Positions 1 through 15,100 of a stretch of DNA of 64,000 nt are shown here, in pieces; position 1 is the first letter of the stretch, and the number at the start of each line of letters is the position of its first letter. The DNA is taken from contig JASFXZ010000003.1 of NCBI GenBank assembly GCA_032209605.1, forward strand, positions 31,646,762 through 31,710,761, read 5' to 3'. Source of the stretch: Mactromeris polynyma. Lineage: Eukaryota; Mollusca; Bivalvia; Venerida; Mactridae. Position numbers and translations under genes: made by a program. The notes below the pieces were generated by a model, which made no database searches, was not told where the DNA came from, and saw only the letters and a program-made list of their open reading frames with translations.

Positions 1-1420
1 AATATGTTACTTTCTTCGTTGTATGATCTTCAAGTCATGGTTATAGTGCTGTTAGATTGACTGCGAACATGTGTATGAACTTTCAGGACTGATCCATGCC
101 AATTTAGGTAAGGAAATGCACTCATGTGTAAAGCTATAATTGCTGTTTGGTTTACTTTTCTATTGAAATACAACCAAAGCTTTTCTCTGTCAAGCTTACG
201 AACAAACACAAACATTTCAATACACCTATTTTGAAATGTAATGGTCCAGGTAATACATTCATACGTTTGCTGTTACTAAAACCGCACTATACATGGCAAG
301 TCTGTGTACTGCTTTGTTTAGAACATTACAAGCAGTTTGCAAAATATGTTTCTACACAAGCTTGTTATCTTACGTAGTTTATTAAGAACTCAATTCTAGA
401 TCAAACCATTTTACTCACAACTTTTACAATGTTTTTTGGATCAATTATTCAGTGTTCTGTGTATTATCATTGTAATTTATCAATGTTTTATTTGGTAAAT
501 TTGTAGTATGGTTGCTGGCAACCAATCCGAAAGTAGACTGTAACTAGTGCCTAGATGTGAGGTTACCAATATGTCATGCATAAAGTGGATATTACATTAA
601 CAATTAACTGATATGTGTCTTATTAACTGTAAACTTTATCACCTTAAATTTGTATAGTTTACTATACTGAATAAGAGTAATAAAGACTATGACAGGTTAA
701 AGGAATATTTACTTATGAATTTTGAGTCGATTTGTCAGGAAGAGGTGTCTACCTTGTCTCTTGAGAAAAAGTATATCAATTTGTTTTTTACGCTGTCTTA
801 GAAAAGTTCACTGGAGTCTGTATACTTGCTGTGTATGTCAGCTTATAATTTAATTCATAGTTTGTTGGTAGTTGGTATAGTTTGTGTATCAAAGGGAATG
901 GGCTGGTTCTAAAAGATATTTGATTGCTAATCTTGCTCATTTGTAATAATTATATACATGTATACAATACAATAAGCATTTTGAAGTACAAATGCACAAG
1001 TAAGTATTTTATTAACAGTAATAGTTATAAGAATGAATGGTGACTCGGGGAAGCTTGAAGATATATTCACAAGTTAATATGCTTAGAATACTTTCGGAAT
1101 ATAACTCATTATCTCAAGTCTCCAGTGAACTTTTCTAAATTTTGTGTAAATATCTGGTAATTGAAATATTGCTATCCGCTCAACTTCCTAGTCTGTGTCT
1201 TTGTTTGATGTACACATAACAACTTGTAGATTACAGTGTTACACATTTATTTTCCATGTATCGAAAGTTAATAAAACCATACAACATTACAGTTTCTGGT
1301 TGTTTTTGTTCAGCAGGGCCATTAATTATTGTAGTATGATTGTGCAGCATAATACGTGTGCATGGCATCACTCGTGTTATTTTAAAGTGCACATTTCATC
1401 TTTTATGTTAAGTTAAACAA
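1..1420. other. AT-rich sequence without recognised genes
   Basis: Only short, compositionally random open frames are present, and no splice-linked coding segments were found. It could be the 3' UTR or an intron of a neighbouring gene outside the window. Confidence 0.4.
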
Positions 1421-2130
1421 GAGGCCCATGAGGGTCTCGCTTTACTGACTGGCCAAATTTTGTCACTTTTTATGCCCCCACTCTAAAGGGGGGGGGGGGG
1501 TGCGAATAAACTTGACCTTGTCGGTCAACCTGTACGACACTGTCCGTCATAAAATCTTGTGTCTCACTCATCTCCAGTACATTCGCTAGTCTCGCAAAAC
1601 AAGAATGTTCACCAGCATGTGTAGTTGTGCACCTATGGTTTCATGTATGATTACTCCCAGTAAGTGCAAAGTTATGGTCCTTGACTTATTAAAAATACAG
1701 CATACAGAGCATGCAATCTTGTGTTGAGCGAATCTAAGATATAGGACCCAGACTCACAAAACTTTACAGGATTGTTCACCAGCATGTGTAGTTGTGCACC
1801 TGGGGTTTCATGTATGGTTAAGCCCAGTAAATGCAAAGTTATGGCCCTTGACTAATCGCCATAATCTGTACAGGTGTTCACTTGGTAGTTTTGATACATT
1901 TTCACAAACTATGAGCAGAATAATAGCATTTGCTTTTGTGACAAAGGCTGGAAGCGGGGGCATCTGTCCTATGGACACATTTCTAGTTGTCTAAGTTCGT
2001 GGAAGGCATTTATGGAGGCTCTATTGATAACAGAAGTCTTGCCAATTTCAAGGGCCATAATGCAGTATTGTATGCACAGATCTGTTCACAAGATTGTGTA
2101 TAGCAATTTTGTCATTTTCATCCGGAGTAC
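1421..2130. repeat. Interspersed repeat with a diverged internal duplication
   Basis: It starts at ACAAGAGGCCCATGAGGG, a motif common in molluscan repeats, followed by a poly-G run near 1490-1500. Two related copies follow at about 1605-1685 and 1769-1855. They share the segment TTCACCAGCATGTGTAGTTG and a diverged CAAAGTTATGG(T/C)CCTTGACT segment. No transposase was seen, so this is probably a non-autonomous element or a degraded fragment. Confidence 0.6.
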
Positions 2131-3360
2131 ATTGCCATGTTGGCTTCAAGAGAGTTTTCAATGATTTGACCATGTGACCTACTTTTTGACCAAACATGAC
2201 CCAGTACCACACTTGACTTGCATTTTATTTCGACAAACATTCTTTTATGAAGTTCCGGTAGAAAATGCAGCCTCCCAAGAACCACAAGAATCGGGTAAGC
2301 TTAAAAGTTGCATCAATTTAAAGTTCCACGTGGAAGCAAATTTGCCTGTTTATGGTTGAAACCACACGGTGTCCTCAGTGTTTTAGCAACCAAATGTGTC
2401 ACAATGATAGTGGCTGGTAACCTTGGATATATTCCAAGTATATTGTAACTACAGTCTCAAGGCATTTATGTGTTCATTTGTATCAGTAGAATGAATCAAT
2501 TATCAGTAATTGAAGTTCTAAAACCATTATACTGTGTTTGCCATCTCTCATGTAGAAGAGTTGACTAGCAGGGATGATCTTTTTTACACTGTAGAAGTGT
2601 AGAGCGAGGTTGGGTGCACCCTGAAAACAGGTTTAAATCCTGGTGGTGGGTTTGTCGCAGGGTGTTATAAGACAGTTCTCCTATTTTTACCCATCATTTA
2701 TGTTAGTGCCTTGTGTTCCTCTGCCATAGTAATTTCCTGCACACATTTTCGTGTCTTTTAGCTTTTGAGGTGGCTACAATATCACATGCAAAATGTCCTG
2801 CTCCACTTCTAAATTCACTTTAATGTCATTCAGTATCTAATAGGTTCAGAGGAAAAAAGGAAACTATGTTGAGCAGCTTTCAAAGGTAAATATGCCTTGT
2901 ACTTGACTCTGGCTACTGGATTGTGAATGCATATGTCCACAAAATCAACAGGTTAAAAAATCATGTTTGTCTTGCAATTTTCAGACCCATGTTGAGTGTG
3001 AAGCTGGGTGCATTCCCAACAGATAATTACAGGAATTCCACTAAAAAATCAATGAGAAAAAACAAGCAAAAGGAATGTATGATTCAATATTTATATCAAC
3101 TCATTATTGCATAAATCACTCGCATACAATGAACCAGTACACAACAAATACATCTTTACATTCTAAAATTAAACATAAGTTTGGTGTAATAAACAAAACC
3201 GCCAATAAATGTAGTACACTGTATAACATCTTAATTAACAAGTAAATTCCATCACTTTTTAGTAATAAAATCTTAATAATATACTCTAAAAATGTCAACA
3301 GGCAAATGATATACAGACTTCATTTCAAGCCATTAGTTTAGGCAGATACATATGTAAGAC
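2131..3360. other. Unassigned AT-rich sequence
   Basis: No supported gene. A stretch near 2600-2660 (GGTTTAAATCC) faintly resembles a tRNA B box and might be a decayed SINE, but this is not firm. Confidence 0.3.
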
Positions 3361-3365
3361 CGGAC

Positions 3366-3426
3366 GATTAATTCTTAAAAGACTGAACAATTAATTCTTA
3401 AAAGACTGAATGATTAATTCTTAAAA
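3366..3426. repeat. Short tandem repeat, 23 bp x about 2.7
   Basis: Three copies of (G/A)ATTAATTCTTAAAA, each followed by a GACTGAA spacer or its start, repeat with a 23-bp period. Confidence 0.8.
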
Positions 3427-3429
3427 CAA

Positions 3430-6115
3430 GCAATACATCAGCTTTCACATATGAACTGCATAGTGAACAATTTTAAAAGATATAACATACAATATATGAT
3501 GTCTGCAATGTAGCCTCAGACAGGAAGTCAAGTGCAATCTATTTATTCCAATGAATTCAAGAAGTAAACAGATAGAAAGTGTTGAAGATAGGGGATTACA
3601 GATAACAAATGTTAAACATGTACTAACATCCCAGCAGGTTGAATGTCATAGGGAAACCTGATAAACTAGCAAAATTAAATCGAAGTTTTAACTGTATTTG
3701 ATTATGCAACAGCAGTGACAAGATGACTAGGCTTTTTTCGAAATTAAATTCATAAATACCATAAAATTCATTTCTGTCTGTATAAACAATCAACTATCAT
3801 AAAAACCCAATAAGAAATGTTATCCAAAACATGTACATTAAATTAGCAAAGACATTTTCATGATACAAAAGTAAACAGAATAAAAATATGACATACGGCT
3901 TCATCGCCTAGCAACAACACTTTCTACCACCTAACCCCAACAAGTTGTTTTACCATGATTGCAAGTAGGGTTGTATTACAAGACTGATCAGAAAACATAA
4001 TTCTAGGGATACAAAATAAATGGCAACAAATTATAGCAAACTCTATTGCACATCAATCACAATTATACAGTTTTCATATAGCATACAATATAACTGTCAA
4101 CCTTATAACTTTAAAACAAGTATTTCAAACACCAATTTCCATCTAACAATAACACAAGCAATATTAACATCACAAACCATAGTATATTCACATAGGATCC
4201 CATATTGGTTCTATTCTATAATCATAACTATACTATAACAACCAATAGTTCACAATACCCAGTTCATAATAATTCAATTACTAAAAGGAGAAACTGACCA
4301 AGATCATGTAATATCACCATAATTAAACATTTCACAAATCTGCACACAACAGCAGCCTCAACACTTATGCCCATGTTTTAATTTCAAGCAAGTTTATTAA
4401 AAGCAATATTTTATTCCTATTAACTGGGCGACATACACCAACCAATCGTGTAATAAATTCCACACTTGTAAAAGTCTGGAACACTAAGGCAGTCATACAA
4501 CTGTGGAGTAAATCAAGGGAAGAAAGCGCAACAACTCAAGTTTCTTTCTTCATGTGCAAATACACTAGGCTTGACATGTTGCTTTACTGACCATCATGAC
4601 TGCATGACTTATTCAAATGCCTTTATAAAAGAATACCACAACCGATGACACAAGGTTATGTCCCTTGTTTAATAGGATACCTTTAAATAATCGAAATAAA
4701 TACTAAAATCATAAACAGGAGATCAGGCAACGTATATGAGCTATACTTGTAAATCTTCATGAGGTTCAACAAATGTAACGTTCTCTAATAGACCAAATGC
4801 GTAAGGAATGAACAAGCATTTTGGAATAAGTCATTATTAACTTTGTCATATATCATATCAATTTGTCAACTTTGTATTCATATACAGACATGGGTAAATA
4901 TCACTAGGACAGTTTCTTAGTATGACATTTAAGCTGTTAGAATTAATCGTAACATGTTCTAATACAGTCCATTAAAGTACAAGAACCCATAATTAAATCA
5001 GATGTATGTGCTCACCCAGAAACCTAGCAATTATAATGATACAAAATACTTTCTAACAGCCATTAAAACATTAAAAAGAAACAGATAAAACACACTGCTT
5101 TGAAAGTTTAAAATTATACCAAATGACATCAACTTGGGTCATGCCAAGACATGGCCCTCCACGATATCATTATGAACTCAAGATAGCATTATGAACTAGG
5201 TACAAATCACAGATAACTCTACTGTAACATTATTATAGTAAGAAGGAATGACCAGAGCTGCATTTTCTCTTTATGTACGGAATATATTCAAAAACAGCTG
5301 TTCAATATCAACTGCACCCTAAAGACACACTGGTATATATAGTTAACAATAAATGCCTGAATAGTCCAAAAAACATAACCTCACGGTCATATTATCTCTA
5401 CACAATAGAGAATGAATTGCACAAAACATGCCATATAATTACCGAGTACAAAAAAAACCTAGCAATTCAATGATGTAGCAGAAAGGCCAAACAAAGAATT
5501 ATGTGTGGTTCAAGAATCCTGGCTAAAATTATTAAGTTTGGTAGGCCAGAAAATGTTTAGTTTTTAAAGTTTTATTTGAAATTATAGGCAACAACAATTG
5601 TATAGACTGATAAGATTAATTGTATATTCATTTTAGTGAGCTTAATGAACAAAAAACTGTTAACTTCATTCTTTCAAATGATTAAAATCACTTCAGTAAT
5701 TATTAGCTGCAGTATCAGTTTTGTTCTTCAAAATTTACAACAATAGGGTACGCATGGAAAAGTAAGAATTACTAAGATAGGTCAGGGTACCTGAACCACA
5801 CATTTTGTACTTGGCTTTAGTTATCATGAGGACATAGGGATGTCTAAATATTGTCTGTTTACACGTCTTCATATCAAAAACAATACACATAGCATTATGC
5901 AGCAAAAACATGTATCTAAACAAATAACAAAATTCTTTACAATACAAACAATTTAATACATTCCAACGTTGATACATAAATAATTTAGTATTATCTGATA
6001 ATAAAACACATTTTCTTCTCAACATCAAATAAAAATATCATCCACACCAAAAATATGCATATAGTTCATTTTTTATAAAAGTTTGCATTTATCTCGAGTA
6101 TGAATGATGTTGAGG
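3430..6115 (-). other. Region downstream of USP36, including its 3' UTR
   Basis: AT-rich sequence without a coding signal. The USP36 3' UTR must begin at 6115, but its end is not clear. A minus-strand AATAAA near 5576-5571 would give a 3' UTR of about 550 nt, and further AATAAA-like hexamers lie lower down. No repeat family or RNA gene was recognised here. Confidence 0.4.
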
Positions 6116-6175
6116 TTATGTGTGTTGACTTGTTTTAAGGTAAGGGTTGTTATCTCCAATCTTCATCTCTGACCA
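6116..6175 (-). CDS. USP36: USP36 exon 17 (last coding exon and stop)
   Basis: Encodes 19 residues (WSEMKIGDNNPYLKTSQHT) and a TAA stop at 6118-6116. Acceptor ATTTTCAG. The 3' UTR continues below 6116. Confidence 0.85.
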   Translation of the reverse strand, partial: WSEMKIGDNNPYLKTSQHT

Positions 6176-9100
6176 CTGAAAATTATAAAAATATATGTAA
6201 AACTTATTATCACTTAAACTAAACAAATATTTTTTTTTACAAATGAAATATAAGTAGCGACAATTTTTTCAATAAAAATGCATGGCAAATAAATAAATCA
6301 TAAAACGTTTTACTATTCAAAGTATGGTCGCCTAACAGGTTTTCGTGGTATGCATTCATAAGCACAGTTTGCACATGAGCTAGTTAAATTTGAAGGCATA
6401 CTTTCTAAACAGGTTTAAAATCTCTCACTTTTCTAATTTTCTACTAAAAATAACAAAAGGCAGTCATAAAATGTGCTGATTTCTATGATAACTTCCATTC
6501 ATGATTTCATGCAGTGATTCAGCAGACAGCAGTCATGTATTCTTTAGATAGACGGAGCACAAGAGGGGCCATTTCCAAAGTTAATTGATTGTCTTGAAAT
6601 ATGAACACAAAATGCCCTTAAAACTGCACGATGATACATTTGAAACCACCCCCACAAAAACTTTTTTACATATGCATCACGTGCCTAGTTGTAAATAGAG
6701 GCATCACGCACTTGAAAAAGAAGAAGTTCACATCAAAACTGGCTTTAGCGAGTAGAATAATGATTATAACAGATGATTTTGTATGCTTTTTAAGTCAGTC
6801 TTGCTTTGATAATTCAGAATATCCGCTGATATAGTTACTACCACGAAAACTGGGTGGACCATGAAAATGAATGAAATCAAAAACAAAGTTGCACAATTAT
6901 CAAACATATTTCATACTTAAATATAAACTTGCCAGGTTAATTTTACCTCGAATTCTTATTGTTCAGGGTAAATTAAAATTCTACATCTATTTACCTTGAT
7001 TTTAGACCGACTCATATCATTCTGTTTTTCTTGAAACAGGTTGCCATTGTATTTATGTTCATTGTGATGTTTGTGTTTGACTTTCTTCACCTAAAACATA
7101 GATGCAACAATATAGACATTAGACACATAATATCATAGACATAATTGCACCACTTCAAAGCAGATGTCAGGACATTTCTGTAAGGTGCATACATATAATT
7201 GTCACAGGGTAAAACACTATTAAAAATAAACACTATAAGAAACTTTTAATTCAGAAACTAGTGCACATATTTAATCCATACCATAAAAGCATAATTGTGT
7301 TAGAACCAAGTTCTCCAGATCAACTAACAAATCAACCTAAGGCATATAATGCTGTGATGACTACTGCTGAATAGAACACCTGGGTTTTGTCTAGCAGTCA
7401 CACCTAGCTGATTATGCCTGAAGTAAAATTGCAACTGCAGCAGGCCTTTTCCTTGTAGGAACATGTCAGGTACAGATAAAATTTGTAATTTCAGAGTTGT
7501 GCAAATTGGGAAATTTGCTAAAAGTATTTAATTTTCTTAATAATGACATTGTAATATTATACTGTCCTGCCGACAATAACATTGGAAATAGAATAAAACA
7601 TAAGAGAAGATACTCCTAACTTATTATTTTAATTATAAAATATTACAGCAGCAAACTTTTTATGTTAAATTGGGAAATTTTCTAGCTTTAGAGACGGAGA
7701 AAACATGGTTTGCCTAAACCATTCATAGAAGTGCCACACTGTGCATTTCCATTTATTTTGTAATGAAAGCAAACATGACATCAAACTTTGACTTGAATGT
7801 GTACACCAACCTTTCCTCTGTCATAGTCCTCATCGTATTCATCATCAGAATCTTTCCGTTTATTCTTGTTATACTTGTTTTCCCTGCTGGCATCTAGATG
7901 AGATTTATTCCCATCCCAACCTGAAACTAAACAATGAATTAACCAATTATAATACCATTTAATAGTATGATCAACAGATAAAAGTTTAACAAATCTACAG
8001 ATAAAAGTTTGATATCTACAGGTAAGTCAGAGTGAAATTTTGATAGAATTTCCATACTTACAACTCCTTGCATAATTATTATTAACGTTTATTCAGGCAT
8101 GCATTAATGAAAATATTACAATTATTAACATAACTTGATAATACATTTTGGAAATTTACAAGTGAACATTACCATAGAACAGCAAGACCAGTATGAATTT
8201 TCAACAAAAATTATCAGAATACCTTGAGCACCATATGCATAAGAGGAGACTTTTTCAAGTTCTTTGGCGACCTTGGAAGCCTTCAGACCATCCCAACTAG
8301 TCACCACTGGTGTAGAATAACCACTTGAAGATTTCCTTTTTGAAGAATCTTTAATGTGTTGATCCCAGCGACAGGGAGAAACTAAAGTTATAAAGATAAC
8401 TACATGTACAGGTATAATAGAACAGAAAATCATGAAAACAGAATTTGGATATTTAATTAATACAAAATAATGTAGATAGCCATTTATTTACTATCAAATA
8501 AACTTAATGTTATTGATTTCATCAATATAATTTGCAAAAACAAAGTAAATTAACATACAAGCATACTAAGAATGCTAGGTAACGTCAGACAAACATAAAA
8601 CTTGTTGCAAAACAAAATTGTTACCTGGTTCTGATGTAGATGCTCTTAATGGTACTGGTTTCTCAACTGTTTTCTCCACCCACTCAAACTCAATGGAAGA
8701 CTCGGAATCTTTTCTACTATGTTTTACTGACACGTCACTACTCTCTCTATCATGCTTCCTCTTGTGAGGTTTGTCTTCTGTGTGTTTTTCTTCCCTGTGT
8801 TTAATCTCTTCTTCCTTGTGATATTTATCTTTATGTTTTCCATCTTCCCTGTTAACTGTTGACTTTGTACTGAGCTCACTATCTAAGGTCCCGTTGTGAT
8901 ACTTATCTTCTCTTTCTTCATCATGATGTTTATGCTTGTGCTTCTTCTTCTTGTGCAAGTGTCGTATGGATTCATCACTCATCTCTGTGTAGTTATGTTC
9001 TCTCTCTATATGTTCTCTTCTCTTCCGTTCCTTCTTCATCTTTTTCTTCATCTTTTTGTACAGTTTGTATTCACTTGAGTTTTTGTCTTTCACTTTCTTA

Positions 9101-12100
9101 AGACTCAAAAGGCTTTCTTTGTCACTGACAACACTGAATGGACTCGAGTAGACACTAGCACTAGAAGAATCTGATTTCTTTTTGTCCTCGGTATGATGCG
9201 GAGCTTTTTCTGAGGATTTATCAACGGGATTCTTGTCTTTACCCGGTGTAACAGTCCAGTTCTCATGTGTAGAGCCACTACTGTGTGTTGAGCTAGCATT
9301 GGAACCAACTGAAGGGCTGAGCACCGACTCCACACTTGTATGCCATTCACCCAGCCCAGTGTGCTTGGCAGGATGTGGAGATGTGACACAAGACAAAGAC
9401 TCACTGAAATGTTTTTTGGCAGGGGAAGCATGACCAGACTTGGTGGATGGTGTGAACATTTTCAAGTCCTTTGGACGATCTGAGTGTGGACTGGAATTGT
9501 GATTCACTTTATCCTTCATGGTCACTGTTCCAAATAAATGAGCATTGCCTGGCACTGAAGTAGTAGTGTTTAATGCCCCATCAAATACAACTCCATCCTT
9601 ATTGTCGCTTCTCTCTCTTGGCACATCTTTCTTTGTGTAGCTTGTATTGGTCTTTGTAGAGCTACCCTTGGAACTCCAGTCACTATCCGAATTGGAATCA
9701 TCTGGATAAGGAACGATTCTAGGCTTCTTGGAGAGCTTCTTGCTACGCTTCTCATTCATCATAGCAATGACCTCGTCATCATCGGAGAGAATTCTCTTTT
9801 CACCATCAGGAGATGTTTCAATTGTTATTGATTTACCATCTTTGATCTTCATCACCAACCTAGGAGTAGGACTTGTCTTGTCAGATGGTTTGGTCAGGTT
9901 TGCATGCTTCTCTGGTGTCTTAGGTTTTACACCAAGGTTTATTCTGATTTTCTCCCTGTTAGAAGACAATGGTATGAATGGAGACTTTACTGGTTGGCCA
10001 ATGTCGTTAGTAGGCATACCTGAAAAATAAACATATTTAACTTAACAGACTGTCATGTTCAAAATGCTTAAACAGTGAAGAACACACAACATACTACAAT
10101 GTTGACAATTATTGTCATTGTTGCTGAATTAACAAGTACTTGGCAACTCAAATTACTAATACAAATAGTTCTACTAATTTCTCACCATTTCTAGAATTCT
10201 GTCCATTTAATTTAGCATGACCATTAGGGACATCAATAATTCTTGGTCTAGGGCTGGCAATATCTTGAGGTTTCTTTCTCTGAGGAATGACAACATTCAC
10301 TGGCTTTGGTCTGGACTCACCAGTTTGTTGAGTGCCCTGACAAATAGAAAAATATTCATACAATGAAGTCTATCAAGAATGAGATTCCAGCCTTTGCCAC
10401 AAAATTATACTGCATAATCACATGAACACATTTAAGCAAGAAAATTTAATTGCAAATTATTGATGGTTAAAAAAGTAATAGCAAAGCAATAAGACAAATA
10501 TATGGTACATAGAACTCACCTTGACATGGACAAGTTTTGGTTCATTCAGAATACTGGGTGAAGGGTCCACATCTCTCATGTAGAAGAGAATGTATGCAGA
10601 TGAGGTATTATTCAACACCTGACTTGGGGCACTCATACGTCTCTGAAATACAATAAAAAATGAAAGGTAATATAACTTTAAAAAAATTGTAAACTCGCAA
10701 AATAAATCTTATAACTGAAATCCACATTAGCTATTTATTAACACGAGTTTCACACATACATGTTCAATTACCCATGATTGAATCCTTCATAAAACTATTA
10801 AGTCTTGATGTGCATAGAAAAATAATAAAAAATACTGTACATAATCTGAATGCTTCCATCGAAGGTCATATTATTGCATAATAATGAGAGACAGTTAGAA
10901 TCAGTGAAGTTTTCACATACCACAGAGTCGTTAAAGTTGAACCATTGTTCTCCACATCGTACATTAGCCAGATAATGTCCAGATCCACAAGTAGCACCCA
11001 AATGTTGTATCGTACCAAATAGTGTGTAGCCAATGGGGGGACCCTACAATAAACCACACAAACAAAGGGGATCAATAATATTTGACATAGCAGGGATATC
11101 ATCAAAAGTCGGCGGGTCTAGGGGTACAACCCTTAATTATGATCACTCATACCAGAAAAGTAGTTGGGTGATGATAATCAAGTCACCTGGTAATTTTACC
11201 AGGTTCCAGCTCTTATTGACACCCCTGAAACATAAGCATTTGCATTCAAGACAGAGTTCAAACATAAGCATTTGCGAATCTGACAGACATAAATTCAGTC
11301 AAAGTTGATCATAAATGCCGGAACTTTGTCATGATATCAATTTGACAGAAACGGTACCTGAAGTATGTCCTGTCAGTTACCATTATGGTGAGAAACATGT
11401 AGAATGTACTAATCATGACTTACATTTCTGTTGGACATGTAAGGTCTCAGGTCAAGCTTCATTGAAAATTTGATAGGCTTGTGAAGTTTGTTTCCAATCA
11501 CTGAACTGGAACCATAGTTAAACCTGCAAATACAAATGCACAGAAGTGAAATGAAAAATGAAAACAAGTTCATGTTTTACAATATATATACAAAAGTGAT
11601 GCTACAGTTAGCCTATTGAAAATTAACACTTTGTTTTCAATATGCTATCTACAAATGTATCATTACTATTGAATTATTTTGAAAACCATTGTATCTTTTG
11701 AACATCCCTTTTGTTATAGTATATATTGAGATATCTTGAACATTTAAACTGTTATGAGTTTCTTTTAACAAGCTCTTTTTCATCAACTAAATAAGTAGGG
11801 CTACAGACACCTTTTAAAAATTAGCCGGGGTTGCTAGTTATACTCAGTAATGTATGAGCATTCGTTTATTTGTTTATTTTTTAACTATTGCACCTGAAGA
11901 CGACGAAAATAAAGTCAAAACATGTTGTGCAAGAGCAAATCGAGGGTTCAATGCAAGACTATCTTAACTCGTATGTATTTATATAAGAGTTGCAGTAGTC
12001 TTGCACTGAATCTTTGAAATGTGTGTTGTGATTAATTTATTATACATTATATAGACATTACAAAAAATTAACATGTCACTGCTATACAGATAACCAGGAT

Positions 12101-15100
12101 GAGTACATTGCTAGACTGCAAACGTAACAGGCATTGACCAAAAATGGTTTTGCATGAATGGTACTTTAAACTAGTCTTTTCTGACAACAGTACAGTTGTG
12201 GAAACATACACCAATTTTGTAAACTGGAAATGCTACTGGAGTATGTCTAGATGTAGAAGTATATTTCACTTACCGTTTAAGCTGAATAGTGAGTACATTA
12301 GGACACTTGTGAATAGTGAATCTCTTGGTAGCTGTAACTTTTGACTTGCACCTGTACACAATAACAATTTGAAAATATTGATGAGAGTACAGTGGACAAA
12401 AATTTAGAACATGTAGAAGTCTTAGATAATTATCATTGTATAAGCTATTCACAAGTATAGACACTCATTTTTTCAATATATAAAACGTTCAGGCAGTACA
12501 CAACAGCACCAATGACATAAGTCATGTTTAGTGATGTTTTCATTACTGACACTGGATCCATCACAATTTATCATACAATTTTCTCTTAACTGTCACTCCA
12601 GTACAACACTCATTTGATATCACTATGAATAATAACAAACATATTTCTCACTTTTCACACTTGTAAGCATTGTCATGATCCAGTCTTTCAGGGGCAACAT
12701 ACTGATGCAAGGCTCTCTCAATAGTATCTGCAGTCTTGATGTCCAAAGAAATGTCCAGCAGGGGATCATAAGTATTAGACTTGGCTGTGCATCGTGAACA
12801 GATCACTGAAAAAAGAAGTACAATCATAGTACATGCAACTCTACAAAATCCTTGTAAATATATAGACAGTTCCCAAATCTACAATATTTACCTCCCTAGC
12901 TCTTAATCATCAGCTATTTTGATAGGCACAACTGATAAGCACATATAGGAGTAATTCTCGAATATGTGACAATTGAGAAAATACCAAGAGAATTTGCATG
13001 TGACAACCACTTTTTCTTCAACTTTCTGAGCCAACTGCTCACATGAGCATAATGAATAAGTTATTTTTTTATATCTGACCATTTCATCATCATTTACATT
13101 ATATTCCCTATAAACTTTAAGGAAATTTGCTTATCAATATAGATGACTATTCAGAACAAGGGAGATAATTGTTGTAAAAGTGGGAATTACCTATTTTTCT
13201 ACTAAAGATAACAGAACAGACATTGTATTTAGACTTGAACAATGTACATCGACTACAACACATACATGTTTATATACATTTTGTCAACAGGTAAGTAACT
13301 TACTAAGTGTCATTGTACAACAATAAAAAATACATAGGAATAAGTCTTACATTACACAAATTAGTTTGAAATAAATCGTCTGAGGTTGAACTTAGCATTT
13401 ATCTTTCAACAGTTAATAAAGTAACCAAATGGAAATAACATGACAAATGCTACCACATTATCATCACTTGAAAATCGAAGAGTTATTCAATACCTTGAGA
13501 TCGGAGATATCCACCAAATATCTTGTTAATGACAGTGGTGTCTTTGCTGTACTTGTCCAAACTGAAACAGAAACATGCATTTCTTGAGTTTCCACTCGTT
13601 ATACATCTAGATAAGTCTTATCTCAAGAAAAATTAATTGCAGTACAGAAATGAAAAAAAACATAAATTTTCAACTAAGCGTGCTCATATACTTAATAAAG
13701 TTCTTGATCTAGAAATTACACTGAAAGCAAACTCACCTATTGTAACCTATCAGTGCACATTTCTGCATCTTTTCAAGGCTCAGACGCAAGAACTCATGAG
13801 CATCCTCCTGACGTCCACTACGGAAATGACGACCAATGTCTACAAATAAAAATAAATATTATTAAACAGCTATCTTAAGACACAGACATCCATATGAATA
13901 TATTTATGACAATGCCAATAGTTCATAACAAGGGTTTAAACAGAAAATGAAAATATCAAAACAGCACTTTCGAATTTCTGCATATAATAGACACTCACAG
14001 ACCAAATTATTTATAAATCATACTTAAACATACAGTCAATGCTAAAGGGTTTTAAGAAGACTTAATAAAAATTATACAAGTGTAACATAGGTCAATTCAT
14101 TACTGTTGCACAAGCTGAAAAAAGATACATTATGCTACATGAGTTAAAAATGCTTACACTGCAGGTTGTTATTAAACCATTTAGGAGAGATGACATCAAC
14201 ATTACCACCGAGAGCACGTTTGGTAAGGAACTGAAGATTGCAAAGTATGCATTTCTCACGATTCACAACCCGACCTGAAATACATACAACACTTAGTCAT
14301 GAACACCTGGAATTTCATCTTGAGTGTGACTGACAAATCTATCAATAAACAGCGCCAGTGCTGTATAAATGCCTTTGATAAAATGAAGAAACAACACAAA
14401 CAAAATTTCCATATCATAATTTGAACTCAATAGCTGCTTTACACACAGAAGTTCTTAAACTTTAGATATTGAAATGAAGTAAACTGACATGATAGCATAA
14501 AGCTACTACTCACATTGTGAACCATGGTGACCACTCATTAAGTAGTGAGAGAGAGGTGGTGTATGGACAAGACACTGGAGAGTGGAATTTAAGAAGCACG
14601 AGTTGAAAGGATTGGTGAATCCGGCTCCTTTATTGAATCTCCAGGAATAGTTCAAAGGTTCTTTGAAGATAATCTCTTTAGGTTGTGGAAGGCCTTCTCC
14701 GTCGTTTCCAGAGTTGTCAGAGCCTGGAACAAATATAATAGTGAAAACTCAAAATATACAAATGTCAGCGTTATTTTTTTCAGCAATATCAGGTTCAGGG
14801 AAGAGCATTGTAAGAAGTTCAATATAAACTCAAAACAGATACACCATACACCTAAATATGTTTTCCATCTTACTCTTTATGTCTAGCTTTATATTAATTT
14901 AAAATCATATATTCAAAGATACCATTATGAAGTTCAATAAAGATAGAGGCTCCGTAAAAAATACTCACAAGATGGACTTTTCTGGACGACATGCTTGGGT
15001 AAGGCAAGATTGGTGTACTTGCCCTTAAGGCAATCACTGACAGAAGAATGTGGCTGAGTTGACTCTTGAAACTCTATCTTCTGAGTAAGAACACTAGAGG

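Noticed and set aside
8896..10030. Plus- and minus-strand open frames overlapping USP36 exon 13
   Set aside because: Shadow frames of the long USP36 exon, whose frame is fixed by phase and homology.
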